Positions 12,272 to 25,641 are shown, counted from the stretch's first letter. The stretch is DNA of 64,000 bases from Setaria digitata (GCA_003640385.1 RCAB01000001.1:186001-250000); one strand, 5' to 3'. Made by a program: numbers and translations. Notes: generated by a model not told the origin, from the sequence alone.

Positions 12272-14733
12272 CTTGATTCAGATTTGACATTTATGGAGGG
12301 ATTGACCGATCATTTGCTGCTATTTCTAGTTCGTGATGCATCCAGTGAATTTTGAACTTTTCCCAAAATTTCTTTTAATTGTTGAAAGGTTATCAGAGAT
12401 ATCCCTCATAAATTAAAATATGAGATTTCAAAAAAAAAATTCAAAATGCAAAGTTTTAAATTAAATGACAAAGATTAAACAAAATTTATAATATTAGATC
12501 AAAACTTCCTAAATGACAACGAAAAAAACAGAAAATAATTGAACTCACCAGTGTTTTCACCTTCTTTTTTTTTAGAAAAAATACTGGAAAGTTAGGAAGT
12601 AACTGGATGTTGAGAAAGACTATATCTCATCCAATAAATCCTTGGAAATCTAAGAATTTTTGCAAGGTACTCTTTATCAGGCCTTGAAAATTTATATTAG
12701 AAAAGCTTGAAGTAAAGTATTAACAACTTTCAAAGATTCCGTCATTTCGGCTACTTTACCGAAGAGAAAATGCCATAGGAAACAACAAATTATTTCTCCC
12801 ATGATATTCTTAAAAAAATTTGCTTATAAATTTAAAACACTAGCTGTGCAATAAATGAAAGTGAAAATGAAGCACAAAGGATGTAACTGACTTTCAGAAT
12901 TGTTGAAAAAAAATACAACGCACGTGAAACATAGACACGTTTATTTCGTAAGACTCAAAATTAACGGGTTGTTTTGACGTGCGCTTCTATCAAATAAATG
13001 GAAAGTAATAAAATGACTAAAGCATAAAATATATTGTCGCTGCTGATAATAGGTTATAGGTTGTCTATTATTACAGCAGAAATAAGCTTAAAATTATCCA
13101 ACTTATTGTGAATCAAAAAATGTTGAAAACAATAAAATTGATAGGTAAAGAAGGAAGACAAATGAGGGTGAAATTGTGCAATAGGTCATAAATTTTATGA
13201 TAACAATCTCCGAAATTTCTACAAAATGATCAAAATCTCATATGAAAGTTACTGATAAGAGAGCGAAATTTAAACTAAACTTTTTTGAATAAAAAAGAAG
13301 AGCTAATTGTTAAGATTTATGTTTATAATATTCAATCTATCAGACAAAAATTTTTAAAGTTAGACATCCTAAAGATAAATTGATATTTTGATCGGATTAT
13401 TCTTTTTTTTTTTACAAAAAATAAAAAGAAAAAACTTTTTACAAAATAATTTGATGAAATATATGAAAACAGCAAAAATACATAGGAAGAGAACAAAATC
13501 TTGGTTTTCTTTCACTTGACAATTTCTTTTACAGTAGAAACAGAAGCGATAGCTTTTTTAACAATAATCTTACTTAATGAAAAAACTGTATTGGAAAAAA
13601 TTAAAATATTATTAAAAAAATCAAACTATAAAAAAATGAAAAATATTTGCAGAAATGCAATATGAGCATTTTCGGGGCAGTTCTTGATTTCTTCTTAATG
13701 CAATTGTTTTAGTCGCCATTGGAACGAACCAGTCAGTGTGTAGTCTAATTTATACCGCCAAAAACTATAAAAACTCGAAAAACGGGAAATGGCAATTGTA
13801 TTTATGATTTAATGCCTTCAGTTCACTGAATGTCAAGTTACTGAAATTAATTACCAAAAAGCACGACACTGTAAAAAGTACGGTTCACCCACGTTCTGCC
13901 CATACGGGAAATAAACTAACATTTTTTTCAGCTCAGTACCTTTTTTTCTACCAACTTATGTAGATGGAGCTTTCGAAGTTTTCATCTTCAATTTCAGTAA
14001 TAGACAAACATGGGCTAAACCAAACCCCATCATTTGACATCCCACCGAAATTTCAACTTCAGAAATGGGAGCTAAGGAGAATGAAGAATTCTGTTTTACT
14101 CTGACACAGAATCCGTACTCTTAAAGACGTTGGATAAAGCCTCCTCCAGTCATCACATATGAGTTTGAGAAAATATAAATAAACCCTGACATTACTAGAA
14201 GAATTCCTAGACAGAAAATAGGGAATCGAGCCAGCAGATCCTTCAGTATGCATTGTATCACATACTGCTCGATTTGATGGAAGAGAACATTTGGCTGAAA
14301 CTTCATGCTTTAGTGAAATAGAAATTTTCCTGGAAAAGACAATGTCTGGGAACTTTGCTAAGCTATCGTTGTGTCTCCTACCTAAGATAAATATCCAGCA
14401 TTTATGACAATCATTTCTAGAAAGAAGAAAATTTCAAAAAATTTCTCTGCAAGTAACAACAGTTTAAATTTAGATGCGACGGAGAACATTCCCAGTTATC
14501 ATTCTTGATCATCACTGATAGTTTCTGATAACACATCGGTTAGCTAGGAAATCGATTGAAGTTTTGAAATTTGAAACAAATTAATCTATTGAAGTACTTT
14601 AAGCATGCAAGAGCAAAATTCCACATAACAAGAATCCGCTGCCACCACTGTGTCATCTCCGCACTTTACTGATAAAGCAAGACCCGACTCCTCAACAAAG
14701 CAAGAAGTTTCTACTTCACGGGTAGACAGACAG
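12272..14733. other. Stretch without supported gene
   Basis: AT-rich sequence with homopolymer runs (for example near 13410) and only low-complexity ORFs. Overlapping 70-80-codon ORFs at 14059-14306 and 14586-14840 on the minus strand look like shadows rather than genes; the latter is opposite the plus-strand exon beginning at 14734. Confidence 0.4.
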
Positions 14734-15096
14734 ATGGAGACGGAACTTCCGACGTATGACATCACGCAACGGAAGTTGTTGGGTCTTCTTTGCTCCGTCC
14801 TAAACAGATGTTCAATTTGATATTGATTTGAACATTGCAAAGCACTGACATATGTCGTTGTCTGCTTCCTTTCATTAACGCAACAAAAAAGGCCTTATTC
14901 ATCACTTTCAGACTTGACTAACATAGGACAGGGTCAAAGCAACACTCTATCAGCCCGTTATCACTTGTTGCTATCTAAACCGATAGCAGCTTCCAGTTCT
15001 AATGAGGCTGCAAACAACTTAAAAATTACCACTCAACGAAAAATGAAATTCGAGCGCATCAGCAAAGCTCAAATGACTGTTCAGGATGTGCCATAA
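14734..15096 (+). CDS. Small two-exon gene, protein unrecognised
   Basis: The ATG at 14734 lies four bases after an isolated acceptor (GGGTAGACAG), as in a trans-spliced nematode message. Exon 1 (14734-14809) ends phase 1 at AACAGAT|GTTCAA. Exon 2 (14912-15096) follows a textbook acceptor (CATCACTTTCAG), continues in the matching phase and ends in TAA. Together they make 261 bases, 86 residues: an N-terminal part METELPTYDITQRKLLG, then a Ser/Ala-rich stretch (KPIAASSSNEAANN) and a basic tail ending QDVP. There is no signal peptide or membrane segment. If the gene has no trans-splice, further coding could extend left of 14734, because the same frame is open back to about 14629. I do not recognise the family. 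Confidence 0.4.
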
Positions 15097-17802
15097 TGTC
15101 ACAGGTGATAAAGAAAAAGTTCTGTCTACTGGAAATGGAATTGCAGAAGGTAAAGGACCTTAAGTGTGAAACATGCACTGATGTGTGAATCTATGGATGA
15201 AGTGTCCCACATTCAAATCACACAAATTATGAAGGTGTTATTTAGAGAAATGCACTGGCTGAGATTTAGAAAGCTTCTAACCTAAATCAAAGAATAAAGC
15301 GGGAGCGAATAGATTTTACTAGACGAATTGATAATTTTCAAGCTAAGCGCTGTGTAGACTTTGTTTAAATAGGATAATTTCTGCTGAAAAGTAGAGGCAA
15401 CAAACCACGGATTTTTATTCATGAATTTCTCGGTTTATCAATTTTATCAATTGTAAAGAAGGCATTTGATAAATAAAAACTAACATAATCTGGCTCCGGT
15501 TCCTCATATTCTTTCAATTCCATTGATGTGGACATTCTGAGATGGTTTCGTTTCGTTACGAAGTTGTTCTAAAATGATGCACTTAAATTAATGAACTATC
15601 GATAGACTCAAAAATTTTATGACCACAGGCACCGCTGGAAATATTTTAAACTAATTAGATATTCGTGTCGTCAGTAGTTCAAAATATTTCCTCTTATTTT
15701 GAAATCATGAAACTAAAAAGTTACTTTTTTAAAATTTTTTGTTAAGAATATTTCTTTTCACTATGTCGGGATTTTATCCACTGAGAAATATTATTTAACT
15801 GTTTCGTTTAAGTTTACGTTAATTTCCAGTATTAACACTCTTTCCATCTAAAAAATAGAACAAAAAGCTAGCAGTTACATGTTTTTTTCCCTCAAAACAG
15901 AATTTTCCACTTATTCCAAGTATATTTTCCCTAATAAGCACTTTTATCAAAACAAAAGCAAAAAGGAGTGTGATGGTACGCGGGACCTTTTCGCTGCATT
16001 TTGGCATCACCAAGATAGTTAGGGTAATTAATAGATAGGTAGCTCTAGAATTAATAAATGAACAGAGGAAAGAAAAGACATTGATTCATGTCACAATTGG
16101 CAATGAAATGAAAATTGCGAAGTACCAATCGGTCTTAAAGTAGAGCTGTAAAGGAAGATAGATGACAACAGAGTGAGAAGTGTTCAACTAGGAAGATTTT
16201 CAAAATTTTGATGAATCAAAACTACACTGCACTAAACGCTATACCGAAATTGTGGGAAAGAGTATTTTAAGTTCACATCTGCAGACAATGTAGTTTCATA
16301 GACATAGGACGTACAGAACAATATGACGCTATAGTTTAGACTAATTTGCGGTCGTTCGTAAAATTTATGATTTATATTTAATCTTTGTTTGCGTCCTTTT
16401 CCCCTGAAAGTAATTTAAGTAACCCAGATGCCATGCAGACCTATAATTGAGTAAGTTGTCATCAAATCAATTTATTCCTTCTGCTACTTTCACATATTTG
16501 CAACATAATTGTATTTTAACGAAATGTCGCTGACACCTGTGCAATAAATGCATGCTATTCACTTTTTCCTTCCATACACTCTTATTTTGAATCAACAAGC
16601 AGGCCTGGTTTTACAAAAAATCAAAAAGCATTTCGGTTTTCCACTCAAAAATACAAATTACCGACAGGTTTCCCATCAGCAACACAATAATCGTTATAAA
16701 TAATAAATTTTCACTACACGTCAAATGACTAGTAGATTCATTTCCTTCTCTGCTTAATACTAGGAGTATGAAGAATTCAACCTGCAAGCAAAACTTCTAA
16801 CTGTTAGAACGAAATGATATGAAATCAATCTCCAGGTATAAAATTATACACTCCTCACCAAACACTTTCTATTATGCTGATATTAATACTTAGTTCAAAC
16901 ATTCTATTCATTTTGTTTACTCAACTAACTTAAGCTCAGTATTCTAAACGCATTGGTATTTTTCTAAAATAAGAGGATAAAGTGTGAACGATGCGATACG
17001 GCGAAGCTAAGCAATCAAAAATTTCATCCTCGAAAACACTTATTCACTAGTTCAACATGACCATGAAATACTAATGACAAACTAAACTTCTAGAAATTCT
17101 CGTTAATAATCAAGATTCGAAAATGATTAAATATGCACAATATCTACACTTTCATCAATTTAGCTTCGATTATGTGAAGAACGACGAAGCCTCTTACGCT
17201 CTGAATACTGTTTAACAAAATTCTGGTAAAGAACATTGCTAAAACATACTCATTAGAAAGATTCTTCACCTAGCCACTTATTACAAAATATTCATACAAA
17301 CGAATATTTATTATTCATTCATAAACATACCATTTTATCATAAGGAAACCATCGCTAAATTTTATTTTAGTAATTTTATAAAACTTATCATCCAATACTT
17401 TCATCATTTTCAGAAGACAAAAATCTCACCATCACTCAATGAAAAGGCTTAACTTACGAATTCAACAATTTGAACAGTTCACTAAAGCCAAAACTTTATA
17501 TTTGGATCATGGAATCACTAGTATTAAAAGCCATGCTGCATTCACTGAAAGAATTTTCATTCCTTTTAGAAACTGATGATTAAATGATGATAGCCTCGAG
17601 AATTGAATTGTCCTTTTGGGAAGAAATGCTAACAGACAGTCACATAAACATTCACAAAGTTCATCTGAATCGTACTGATATGACACTTAAACATTAATCA
17701 ACAGTGCCTTCTTTGCTAAGATAGGAGGAGGTGAAGTATGGTTCTGGCAAACAAAAGTGCTATTTGGAAATAACTAGATCAGTTGCAGTCGTAAGAAGAA
17801 AA
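15097..17802. other. Stretch without supported gene
   Basis: AT-rich DNA with no exon-like open frame on either strand. The ORF at 15819-16013 (minus) is a low-complexity reading. Nothing resembling a structural RNA was seen. Confidence 0.4.
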
Positions 17803-18096
17803 CTATTGCAGTGTTCGAATTCTCCATTTCTGCACAATGCTGATGGGTCCGTAGCTGAAATCAATTTTCAGAACACCTCTGAAATCTCGATTATCTGACA
17901 TCAAGGATATATTTAAAAGTTCCGTCAAATTCAGTTCCTTACTGGTAGTGTTTTTCTTCTGTCCCAATTTCCATTCAAATATCGGCTTACTTTTTATCAC
18001 TGCAAACTGTCTCTCATTGTCTGATCCAACTAATTGTCTTTCTGCCTTATTACTAATTATCTCAGGATAATCATACTTCCAAAGCATTTTTATCAT
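17803..18096 (-). CDS. Hypothetical 97-codon ORF
   Basis: A minus-strand ORF from ATG at 18096 to TAG at 17803. Its composition is ordinary for a soluble protein (KKNTTSKELNLTELLNISL in the middle) with one cluster of sequons. No close acceptor precedes the ATG except an imperfect TTTTCTGAAG, and no partner exon was found. It overlaps the start of a longer plus-strand ORF (18034-18456). At this AT content an ORF of this size is expected about once by chance in 20 kb, so support is weak. Confidence 0.2.
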   Translation of the reverse strand: MIKMLWKYDYPEIISNKAERQLVGSDNERQFAVIKSKPIFEWKLGQKKNTTSKELNLTELLNISLMSDNRDFRGVLKIDFSYGPISIVQKWRIRTLQ

Positions 18097-18456
18097 TTGG
18101 AATATATCTTCAGAAAATTAACCAGGAACTGTTATTGCATCATAAATACACTAGTGCACATTGATCGAGATGATAAAGAAAAGCTATTAAACAAATTTTC
18201 CATCTTTTACGACTTTTGTAGGAATTGCAAAATTGCCAGATGTGAAGGGCGGCATGATAACATACTACAGAGAGGTTTGCCTTTATCACTACCGCATGCA
18301 GAACTAATGAGCAAAAGATATTTAATCAGTCAATGCTCATCAAACTGTATAATTCATTATTTAATAGGTAAAATTCGGCCAATCTACTTGAATGAAAATT
18401 TATGCGCCCTGATATTAATTACTGAGCATATAGAAACAATAAAAATACTGATATAG
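18034..18456 (+). CDS. Hypothetical 140-codon ORF, cysteine-rich
   Basis: This is the longest open frame in the left 22 kb and is unlikely to stay open by chance at this base composition. Inside it, a good acceptor (GAATATATCTTCAG, ending 18114) and a possible donor (CAGAGAG|GTTTGC near 18275) delimit about 53 codons with the clustered cysteines NCYC and CRNCKIARC. So part of it may be an internal exon. No start with a leader acceptor, and no neighbouring exons, were found. I do not recognise the protein. Confidence 0.28.
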   Translation: MSFCLITNYLRIIILPKHFYHLEYIFRKLTRNCYCIINTLVHIDRDDKEKLLNKFSIFYDFCRNCKIARCEGRHDNILQRGLPLSLPHAELMSKRYLISQCSSNCIIHYLIGKIRPIYLNENLCALILITEHIETIKILI

Positions 18457-21400
18457 AGGTCCTACACTAAAATTTCAAATTCGAATTAGTTATGCGTTAT
18501 GGAAGTGCTTTGATTCCTACAGTTCTTATAATCTTTGATGAAGACGACAACCAAAACTCGGACATATGCAAGTGAAGAATAGTGGTATCTTAATATTATT
18601 CTAACATTGATAAAAAAACAGTGATTACTGTAGCAGGCATTTTCAATATCTACTAGGTGGAACCGATACATCTGAAGACCTGTATACCTAGACCGTGTTG
18701 AGAGAGTGGTAATAGGTGTAATGTTAAAAGATATATTAACATAAACTAGAAAATTTTAAGAAAAACGACAATCACCAAAGAACAAACAAAGTAAAAAAGG
18801 AAGGATGATGTCCGACATCATGATGCTCTCAACACAGACGACAATAATGAATCACATAACAGATTCACATAATTACTTAGGAGTGGAAGTTCATGAAATA
18901 CCGGAGAAAATAGGAAATGAAGTGCAAGACACTTTCATTCATGATAAATTTCAGTCGCAGGAATCAGTCACACAGAGCGGATCCTCCAACTGTTATCTCT
19001 GATTACTAACGGGGAGATCTCCTTTGCAGAATCTAATTACTGCATGCAGTGAATATCAGTGGACAATAGAATGCTCTATTTACCATAAGTTTTAGGGTAT
19101 CGAATAATATGATTCAGCTAAGATAATTCGAAATTTCTTTGCAATTTAATTTTCCATAATTACTAATTCGAATACGTATCTACGAGTTCGTTACTTTCTG
19201 AACGATCAAATTATACTGAAATACATTGATATGCCGGCCTTAAACTACATTTCGTGACAAGCCTAACATGATAATTTGTATACCAAAACGAATCACAATT
19301 AAAATGACTGTACATCCTTTGCTGATGGACGATTATAGGCAAACTTGATTTCCTAGTTTATTTCGATTCATTGAAAGAGCTGATGGAAACCTCAACTTGC
19401 CTTCTGTGTCATTCCCACTCCGAGTTTCTTCTTCCTTTTCCTTTTTCAATTATTGTCATCACATTAAACATGCAAATTGCTAGCGTTAATGTGCTCAATT
19501 GACAGTGACAGAAATTGCAGAAGTTGTAAATGAAAAAAACTAGCCATGCACTTGCTACAGTAAATTCGTTTCAACAACGATTTCTAACAAAACGATTTCG
19601 TTACTTTAAAAAATTCATCCGCTAATGAAGTTTAGAATTAATGATTCATTCGATATTCTTTCTAGCTCACATGATCTTTCTAAAAGCCAAGTGATGAGAA
19701 AACAATCTAATAGAGCGGTGGAGACAAGAAAGTGGAAAGTGAAGTGGTTTAGACTGACAAATGAATAGAAAACTTAATGAGAGAATCAATATAATAATGA
19801 AGTTGATAGTCATCTATCAGAACAGAATGGTGCTCAAGACTTATGTAAAGGCATTGAAGAAGTTTGGTGACGGTAGCTTATTATTATATTGCTAGTGCAA
19901 TATAATTAATGATACTGTTCACAATGCTAGCACAACTCTTACCGTCCTTCCACCTTTTATTATATAGCAATAGAAAATAAATAGCTAACAGTGCTGATCG
20001 AATCTTAATAAATTAAAAAAGAATTCGAGGCCTTAATTCAAATGTAATCAAATATACATCTCCAACTGTGCTGGCATTCAGAAACTCTTTGCTGAGGCAC
20101 TTGAAGACATATGATATAAGGAAATGAATCTTAATCTCTGCGACAAGAATCTGTCTTCCAGCTAAATATATTTATTTAATGCTAATAACCGATAAATTAA
20201 TTTTGAGAAATAACCGGATCTTCCTGTTATGATAGATACTACTCATTTTTGAATCCCAAAATTTTGTTTGCAAATCGAGCAGTCTATGTTTTGAACATTG
20301 ATTTTTGTTAAGAAATTCTGATAAATATCCAAGACTCCAAGACAATAAAATGATATTATATTGTGATTGTCTTTTAATTTTTTCACGATGGTTACTTTTC
20401 TTTTGCATGAGCGATTGAAATTTCTAGCCAAATAATAAGCCATCGTTTTACAACTTGCCACTGTGGAGAAGTAAGGAACAATCTCCTTTACATTCCAAAT
20501 AACTTAAAATAATATTTTCACGTGAAATAAAAATCCTTTATCGATTATGGAATCGAAAACTTATCAAATATTATCAGTAAATGCATTTTTTGAATTATAT
20601 TTCTAAAACTTGAAGGTTTTCAAACCAAATTTAGCGAAATATTTACTTCACTTAAGTTCTGCTATGCAATTGATGTTCATATTTAAAATTGATATAGTTG
20701 CACCGAATTTCTGACCCAAAGAAAGCTGAAAACAATAACTAACCTGATATATTAATCAAACCATTATGCAGCTACCTTGGATAATTAGAAAAGAAAAAAG
20801 TAATGAGAAAATAAAATTGCTTCAAATGATGGATGTGCGAAACTTTTGTTTTTCAAAATTGCTGCTTGCTCACTACAGCACTTGGAAACAGACAAAAACT
20901 GCAGTCCGATAATCATTTTAAGTTTGTTTTTCGCTATACCATGCAAGAAATGAACTCTGTAGCAATGAAGGCTAAATTTGTCGAGCAAAAAAGTGCAATA
21001 ATTTGATTGATTTCACAGTTTGGTATTTTGCCTTTCTCCATTTTCATTTTTTCGTTTTCCCAAACTCATTGGACATACAACATTAATATAAAGTAAGAAG
21101 AAAATATTATAATTAAATTAGAGGTTTTGTTAGAGTGAATGATGAAAGGAATCAGACTGAAAGTATTTTAAAAATAGCTGATTCTCGACCAAATCGCATG
21201 TCGAGAAGTTCCTATGAGACGCGTCTGTCATTTCTCATCAAAAACCAATTATTTCCGGAGAGAAAGATTGCTGAAATTGGTGATTATTGTTATTTTAGTA
21301 AGCAATAGTATGGAGAATAATGTTTGCCTATTATACTATTGAAATACTGTTTTTCCTAGCAATTTTTTTTTCAGACTCGAATTTATACTGGAAATTAAGA

Positions 21401-22660
21401 TCGAGATTTTACCAAAATATTTTCAGCAGTGGAGACACAAATATGAGAATGAGTCTTGCAGAGAAGCCTATATAGCCGTTGAAGCCACTAACCGATAAGC
21501 ATTAACACACAGTGAAGTTCCAAGAAAAGCAAAATTTAGCGCAAAGAACCTGAGGTGTCGAAAAATACACTGAGATGAAATAGGCAGATAGCCAGTGAAC
21601 AGGACAGGGAAGTGGTGCTTCAATGCCGATGACCTTCAGGTCTTCTTCCTTCCCTTGCCAGCAATGCAGGCATCTCTAATGGCAGAGTTTCATTTTTAAA
21701 CTTTCATTTATCATCCGGATATATGAACTTCATCTAGGCCTTTCTGCCATTGATGTCACTTCCCTAAACCGTAGCCCCTTGCATGACCGTAGGGATTCAA
21801 ATTCACATGGATAATTTCTTTGAATACTTATCAACTGACAGTCATTTATCAAGGAAAGCAGACTTGGGAAAACAAAGTAAAGACCATGCAAATGGAAAGT
21901 TATTCGAGGTCAAGCAGGAAATATAAAACTATGAAGAAATAGCAATTTTCATTTAATCGGCAGCATAATCAAATTTCTTATTCGGAATTAAATCAAATGA
22001 TTTACAATTGACTCTGAAACTGCTGCACTTTTTAAATAAATAAATTAGCTACAACCATTTTCTAATTTTTTTTTTTTTTACTTAAAACAGCCAATCTGAA
22101 ACCAAATGAGATCCAAGGTTTAGTCGTTGAAGAAATAACTTAAGGTTTAAAATAAAGAAAGATTAAAAGAAGATATGAGCTATGCAAAAAGCTGTTCTAA
22201 TTAAACTTCCCGATGACACATTCAAGATTATCTACTTGTACACAAAAGTAAGGTATTATTTCATAATGAAGAGAATAACAGAGTGTTGCCTTTCTAGAAT
22301 TATTATTCATCCGGTGAGCACTAGAATAACTTATTCGTTTCTTGAAATCAGTTTTGAATTTTCCATTCGATTAAATCGATTCTAGTGTTTTAAAAAAGTG
22401 TTTTAATTTCTGAAAGCGCTAAATTAATTTACGCAATTTGATGTGGGGTGTACGTGCTCAGCAATAAGTCATACTATGCAATTTATTTTATATAGCAACC
22501 AATTAAATCCGATTTGGCTCTATGGTCAACTCTGATAATTTTGGGGTTTCAGAAAGACAGATAAGAGTCCAGATACGAGCACATCAAGAAGCTGGAGATA
22601 GTTTCGATGTAACAGGCAGCTTTTTGCTGGTTCTTTTGCAGTAGCAGGAATTGAAAATAC
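18457..22660. other. Stretch without supported gene, 3' flank of the kinase
   Basis: AT-rich, mostly non-coding. Two short plus-strand frames look mildly protein-like: 18805-19002 (65 codons, no splice context) and 22182-22247, where MQKAVLIKLPDDTF... ends at a strong donor ACAAAA|GTAAGG but has no convincing partner exon. A reverse-strand AATAAA at 22482-22487 lies about 175 bases past the kinase stop and could be its polyadenylation signal. Confidence 0.35.
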
Positions 22661-24260
22661 TTATGGTACTTCTCGCAGATCGTCCAGAGTGATCACATTG
22701 GAAACAAAAGTTCCATTGGTTCGCCGTTTATTTGGCACGAAAAGTTCTTGGAAGAATGGATCCGACAGTAACGCTTTACCACACAGACGCTTCATGGGAC
22801 TATAGACAAGAATTCGCTGAAGGATACTGATGATCTCCTCGGATGCATATGGTAAGAAAGGTTGGAAACCACGCGGTGTAATGTGATGATTACCGACAAA
22901 CCGTACAGTCGCTTTCATATCCAAAAGTTCTGTTTCATCCGGATTTCCGAGAACGTCAACAACTAGTTTTAACTGATGTTTCGCATCTCTGCCGGGAAAT
23001 AAAATACCGCCTTTAGTAATTTCTCCCATCACACAACCACCGGACCAAACATCTAATGTATTAGTCATATAAATTATTACTGCCATATTTACTTCAAATA
23101 TTGGCTGAGCTTAACAGAAAGTCCATAAATTCTGGAAAACTTACCGACTTGAGGAGAATAGAAAGTGGCCTTAAGCAACAATTCCGGTGGACGATAATAC
23201 CGCGTAACCTTAGCAATTTTATTTAGTTTTTAAACAGATATGGTATATTTCGATGTAACATTATTTATCAAAGACGAAATAAAGATGAGAATTCAGGACG
23301 GGAAAGTTTTCCGTCGGGTAAAAAGCTTATCTAAATTTTACAGCTGATGTAACTTGTACCTGATAAGATGTCGACTGAGTCGCCTTTCCCATAAATTTTG
23401 CGGAACCAAAATCAGCGATTTTCAGCATACCACTGACTGGTTCAATGAGCAAATTTTGTGGCTTTATATCACGATGGCAAATGTGATTCTATAATGAATG
23501 CTACCTATAGTACCGTAATATCCAGCAATGTTGAGTTGATTAAAAAATATGAGTGTTTAGACTGCAGCAGTTGAATTAGGTATTAACATGCAAACTTTCG
23601 ATAAATAAGCCAATCCATTGAACAATTGCCATGAATATAATTTAATTTCGACGTAGTCGGGATTTTCACCACCAACTTGTTTGACGATGCCTGATACAGT
23701 TTGTGGTAAATAATCAAAGACCATTGTTTCACAGATCTAAATTAGTGAACCAATTAAAAAGTTCCTAACCAGACAAGAGATACTCCTGATTACAGCGTAA
23801 CGGTTTTGCCTTTCATTCCCTTACTGAATAGAAATGCTTTAAGCGTGCATTAGAGCAAACGAATATGCTTGAAGTGCAAAAGAAGAAGTGAAAGAAATAT
23901 CTTTTTATCAGGAGTAATGCTTCGATATGTATACAACACTTGAATGATGTTTTTGTGCTGTCTACGGCTCAAGCCAAGAAGTATGTCCACTTCTGTGTTC
24001 GCATGTGAATCCTCTTCCAAGTCTGAGATAAATTGCAGTTTTTTCTCTTCGCTTTATTCGAAGCGAGCAGGCCATTCTCTTTCATTCTTGTGAGTTCCAA
24101 AACTCTTTACAAAGAAGATGGAAGAATTTTATGCCCAGCATTATGATATACCTGGCCAAGTTTTCTTGAGGACAATTTCTTTGCGTGGTCCTGGATTAAG
24201 CAGTGTACCCCGATAAACGTTACTGAATACACCAGAAGAGTGCAGTCTCAAATTTTTCAT
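22661..24260 (-). CDS. Divergent GSK3/shaggy-like protein kinase
   Basis: A Ser/Thr kinase of the GSK3 family, read from about six exons: 24152-24260, from 24022 (3' end unclear), 23596-23736, 23360-23488, 23145-23208 and 22661-23052. Motifs in order: degraded glycine loop [12 protein letters not shown], catalytic lysine in VLKK, alphaC glutamate in [13 protein letters not shown] after the hinge, [15 protein letters not shown], the activation-loop tyrosine in [15 protein letters not shown], then DVWSGGCV and the C-lobe ending DDLREVP. The DFGSAK and HRDIKPQN blocks and the tyrosine position identify GSK3. It is short, with no long N-terminal extension, and unusual: two loop glycines are Ser, APE is PPE, and the position of GSK3beta Arg96 is Thr. 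The second exon has no clear GT donor where homology ends. An upstream exon is possible, because the frame is open past the ATG to an acceptor at about 24267. Sure of family, unsure of activity. Confidence 0.85.
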
Positions 24261-24267
24261 TCGTAAC

Positions 24268-25641
24268 TGCAATTACTTCACCTTTTAAAAAAAGATTATA
24301 TTTTAAACGAAAATATTACTACAGTCTTTTTTTTTGAAAACTTTTAAGCGCCATAATATTTTTGACGAACACTCTTTGCGGCTAATGAATTATTATATTT
24401 CGGGGTCTACGACATTGAGAACGAGGAAATATTGCATCGATCTCTTACAGATCTTCGCTCAAATATGGGTAAAATGAGGAGATTAGATTAAGCTTAGACT
24501 ACTGCCCGACACAAAAACTTTATTAGCAAGAGGAAGACGAACTATGATATCTGAACAAAAATGAAATCGTTGAACCTTCACTTTATTTTTACTCGGCAAT
24601 TCAATAGCACTTCTTTCATGTATTAAATCCAAGGCTTTGAACAATATTTCTGTAGGAAGAAATTCACCACAAATAGTGAAACTTCATATGCAAACTAATC
24701 ATGATTTTTGTTTATCAAATGTGCATTACCACAAGTGAATTTTGCATCCTACACTTCAGTTAAATTTAACTGAATACCACATCTTTCCTACTTCAATTAC
24801 GTCTTTGATTCATTAGTAGAATTCTTATGTTTGCAAACTTTTCAAATTAAATGATTTAATTTAACTTCTAGAAGAAGATAATCAACCATCTTACGAACTC
24901 ATGGGAAGATATTTGACTACAATTATTATACTCTGTTCACAAGATTTCTTTTTTAACTTTCAGTAAACTTACAAGCGAAACTTCTCATTGTTAAAATCAT
25001 CATTTTTTTTTTAATCATTAAAACTATACAAAGCATCCTATCATGCCAGTCTCAACGCAGACAAACAGTTGCTGTAAAAAAAGCGCAATAATTGTTACCA
25101 TCACTTCCCATTTGGGTTTTACTCCATACCTCTCGCCGCAATAAATAATTTGACATGCTTACAACTAAGAAATATCTAAACAATGAATGGATATTGGACA
25201 TTTCTTCAATTTTAACGGAAGTTCCTTGTAGATATGTAAATTTAGAATGGCACCAACTTGTTCGCTCAAACTACAGAAACATTGAAGAATCACAGAAAAA
25301 GGAAAAATTTTGAATTTTCGGCAAAGCTCGCAGGGATTTCCACTGCGATAAAAGCCTTACTGAACAATAACTTTGTCCGGAATCTCCGTTTCCATCAATC
25401 TTATTAAAAAAAATTTTACATCCTAGCAATTCCTGTTACTTTTACTATGCAACCTATCGATTAAGCCGATTAATGCTGAAATTCACCATTCCTCCAAATA
25501 ATTACATGTGGTCTTCCATAAAACCAGATGAAATCATATGTGATCTTTCCTAAAACTAATACTGCAGCAAACATAAACTGATATCCGATTCCAAGCACAG
25601 CGTTTCCAAAACTGCAAATAATTCAGAACTCCTACAATTTG

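Noticed and set aside
14586..14840. 84-codon minus-strand ORF
   Set aside because: It lies opposite the plus-strand exon starting at 14734, which has better splice support and phase agreement.
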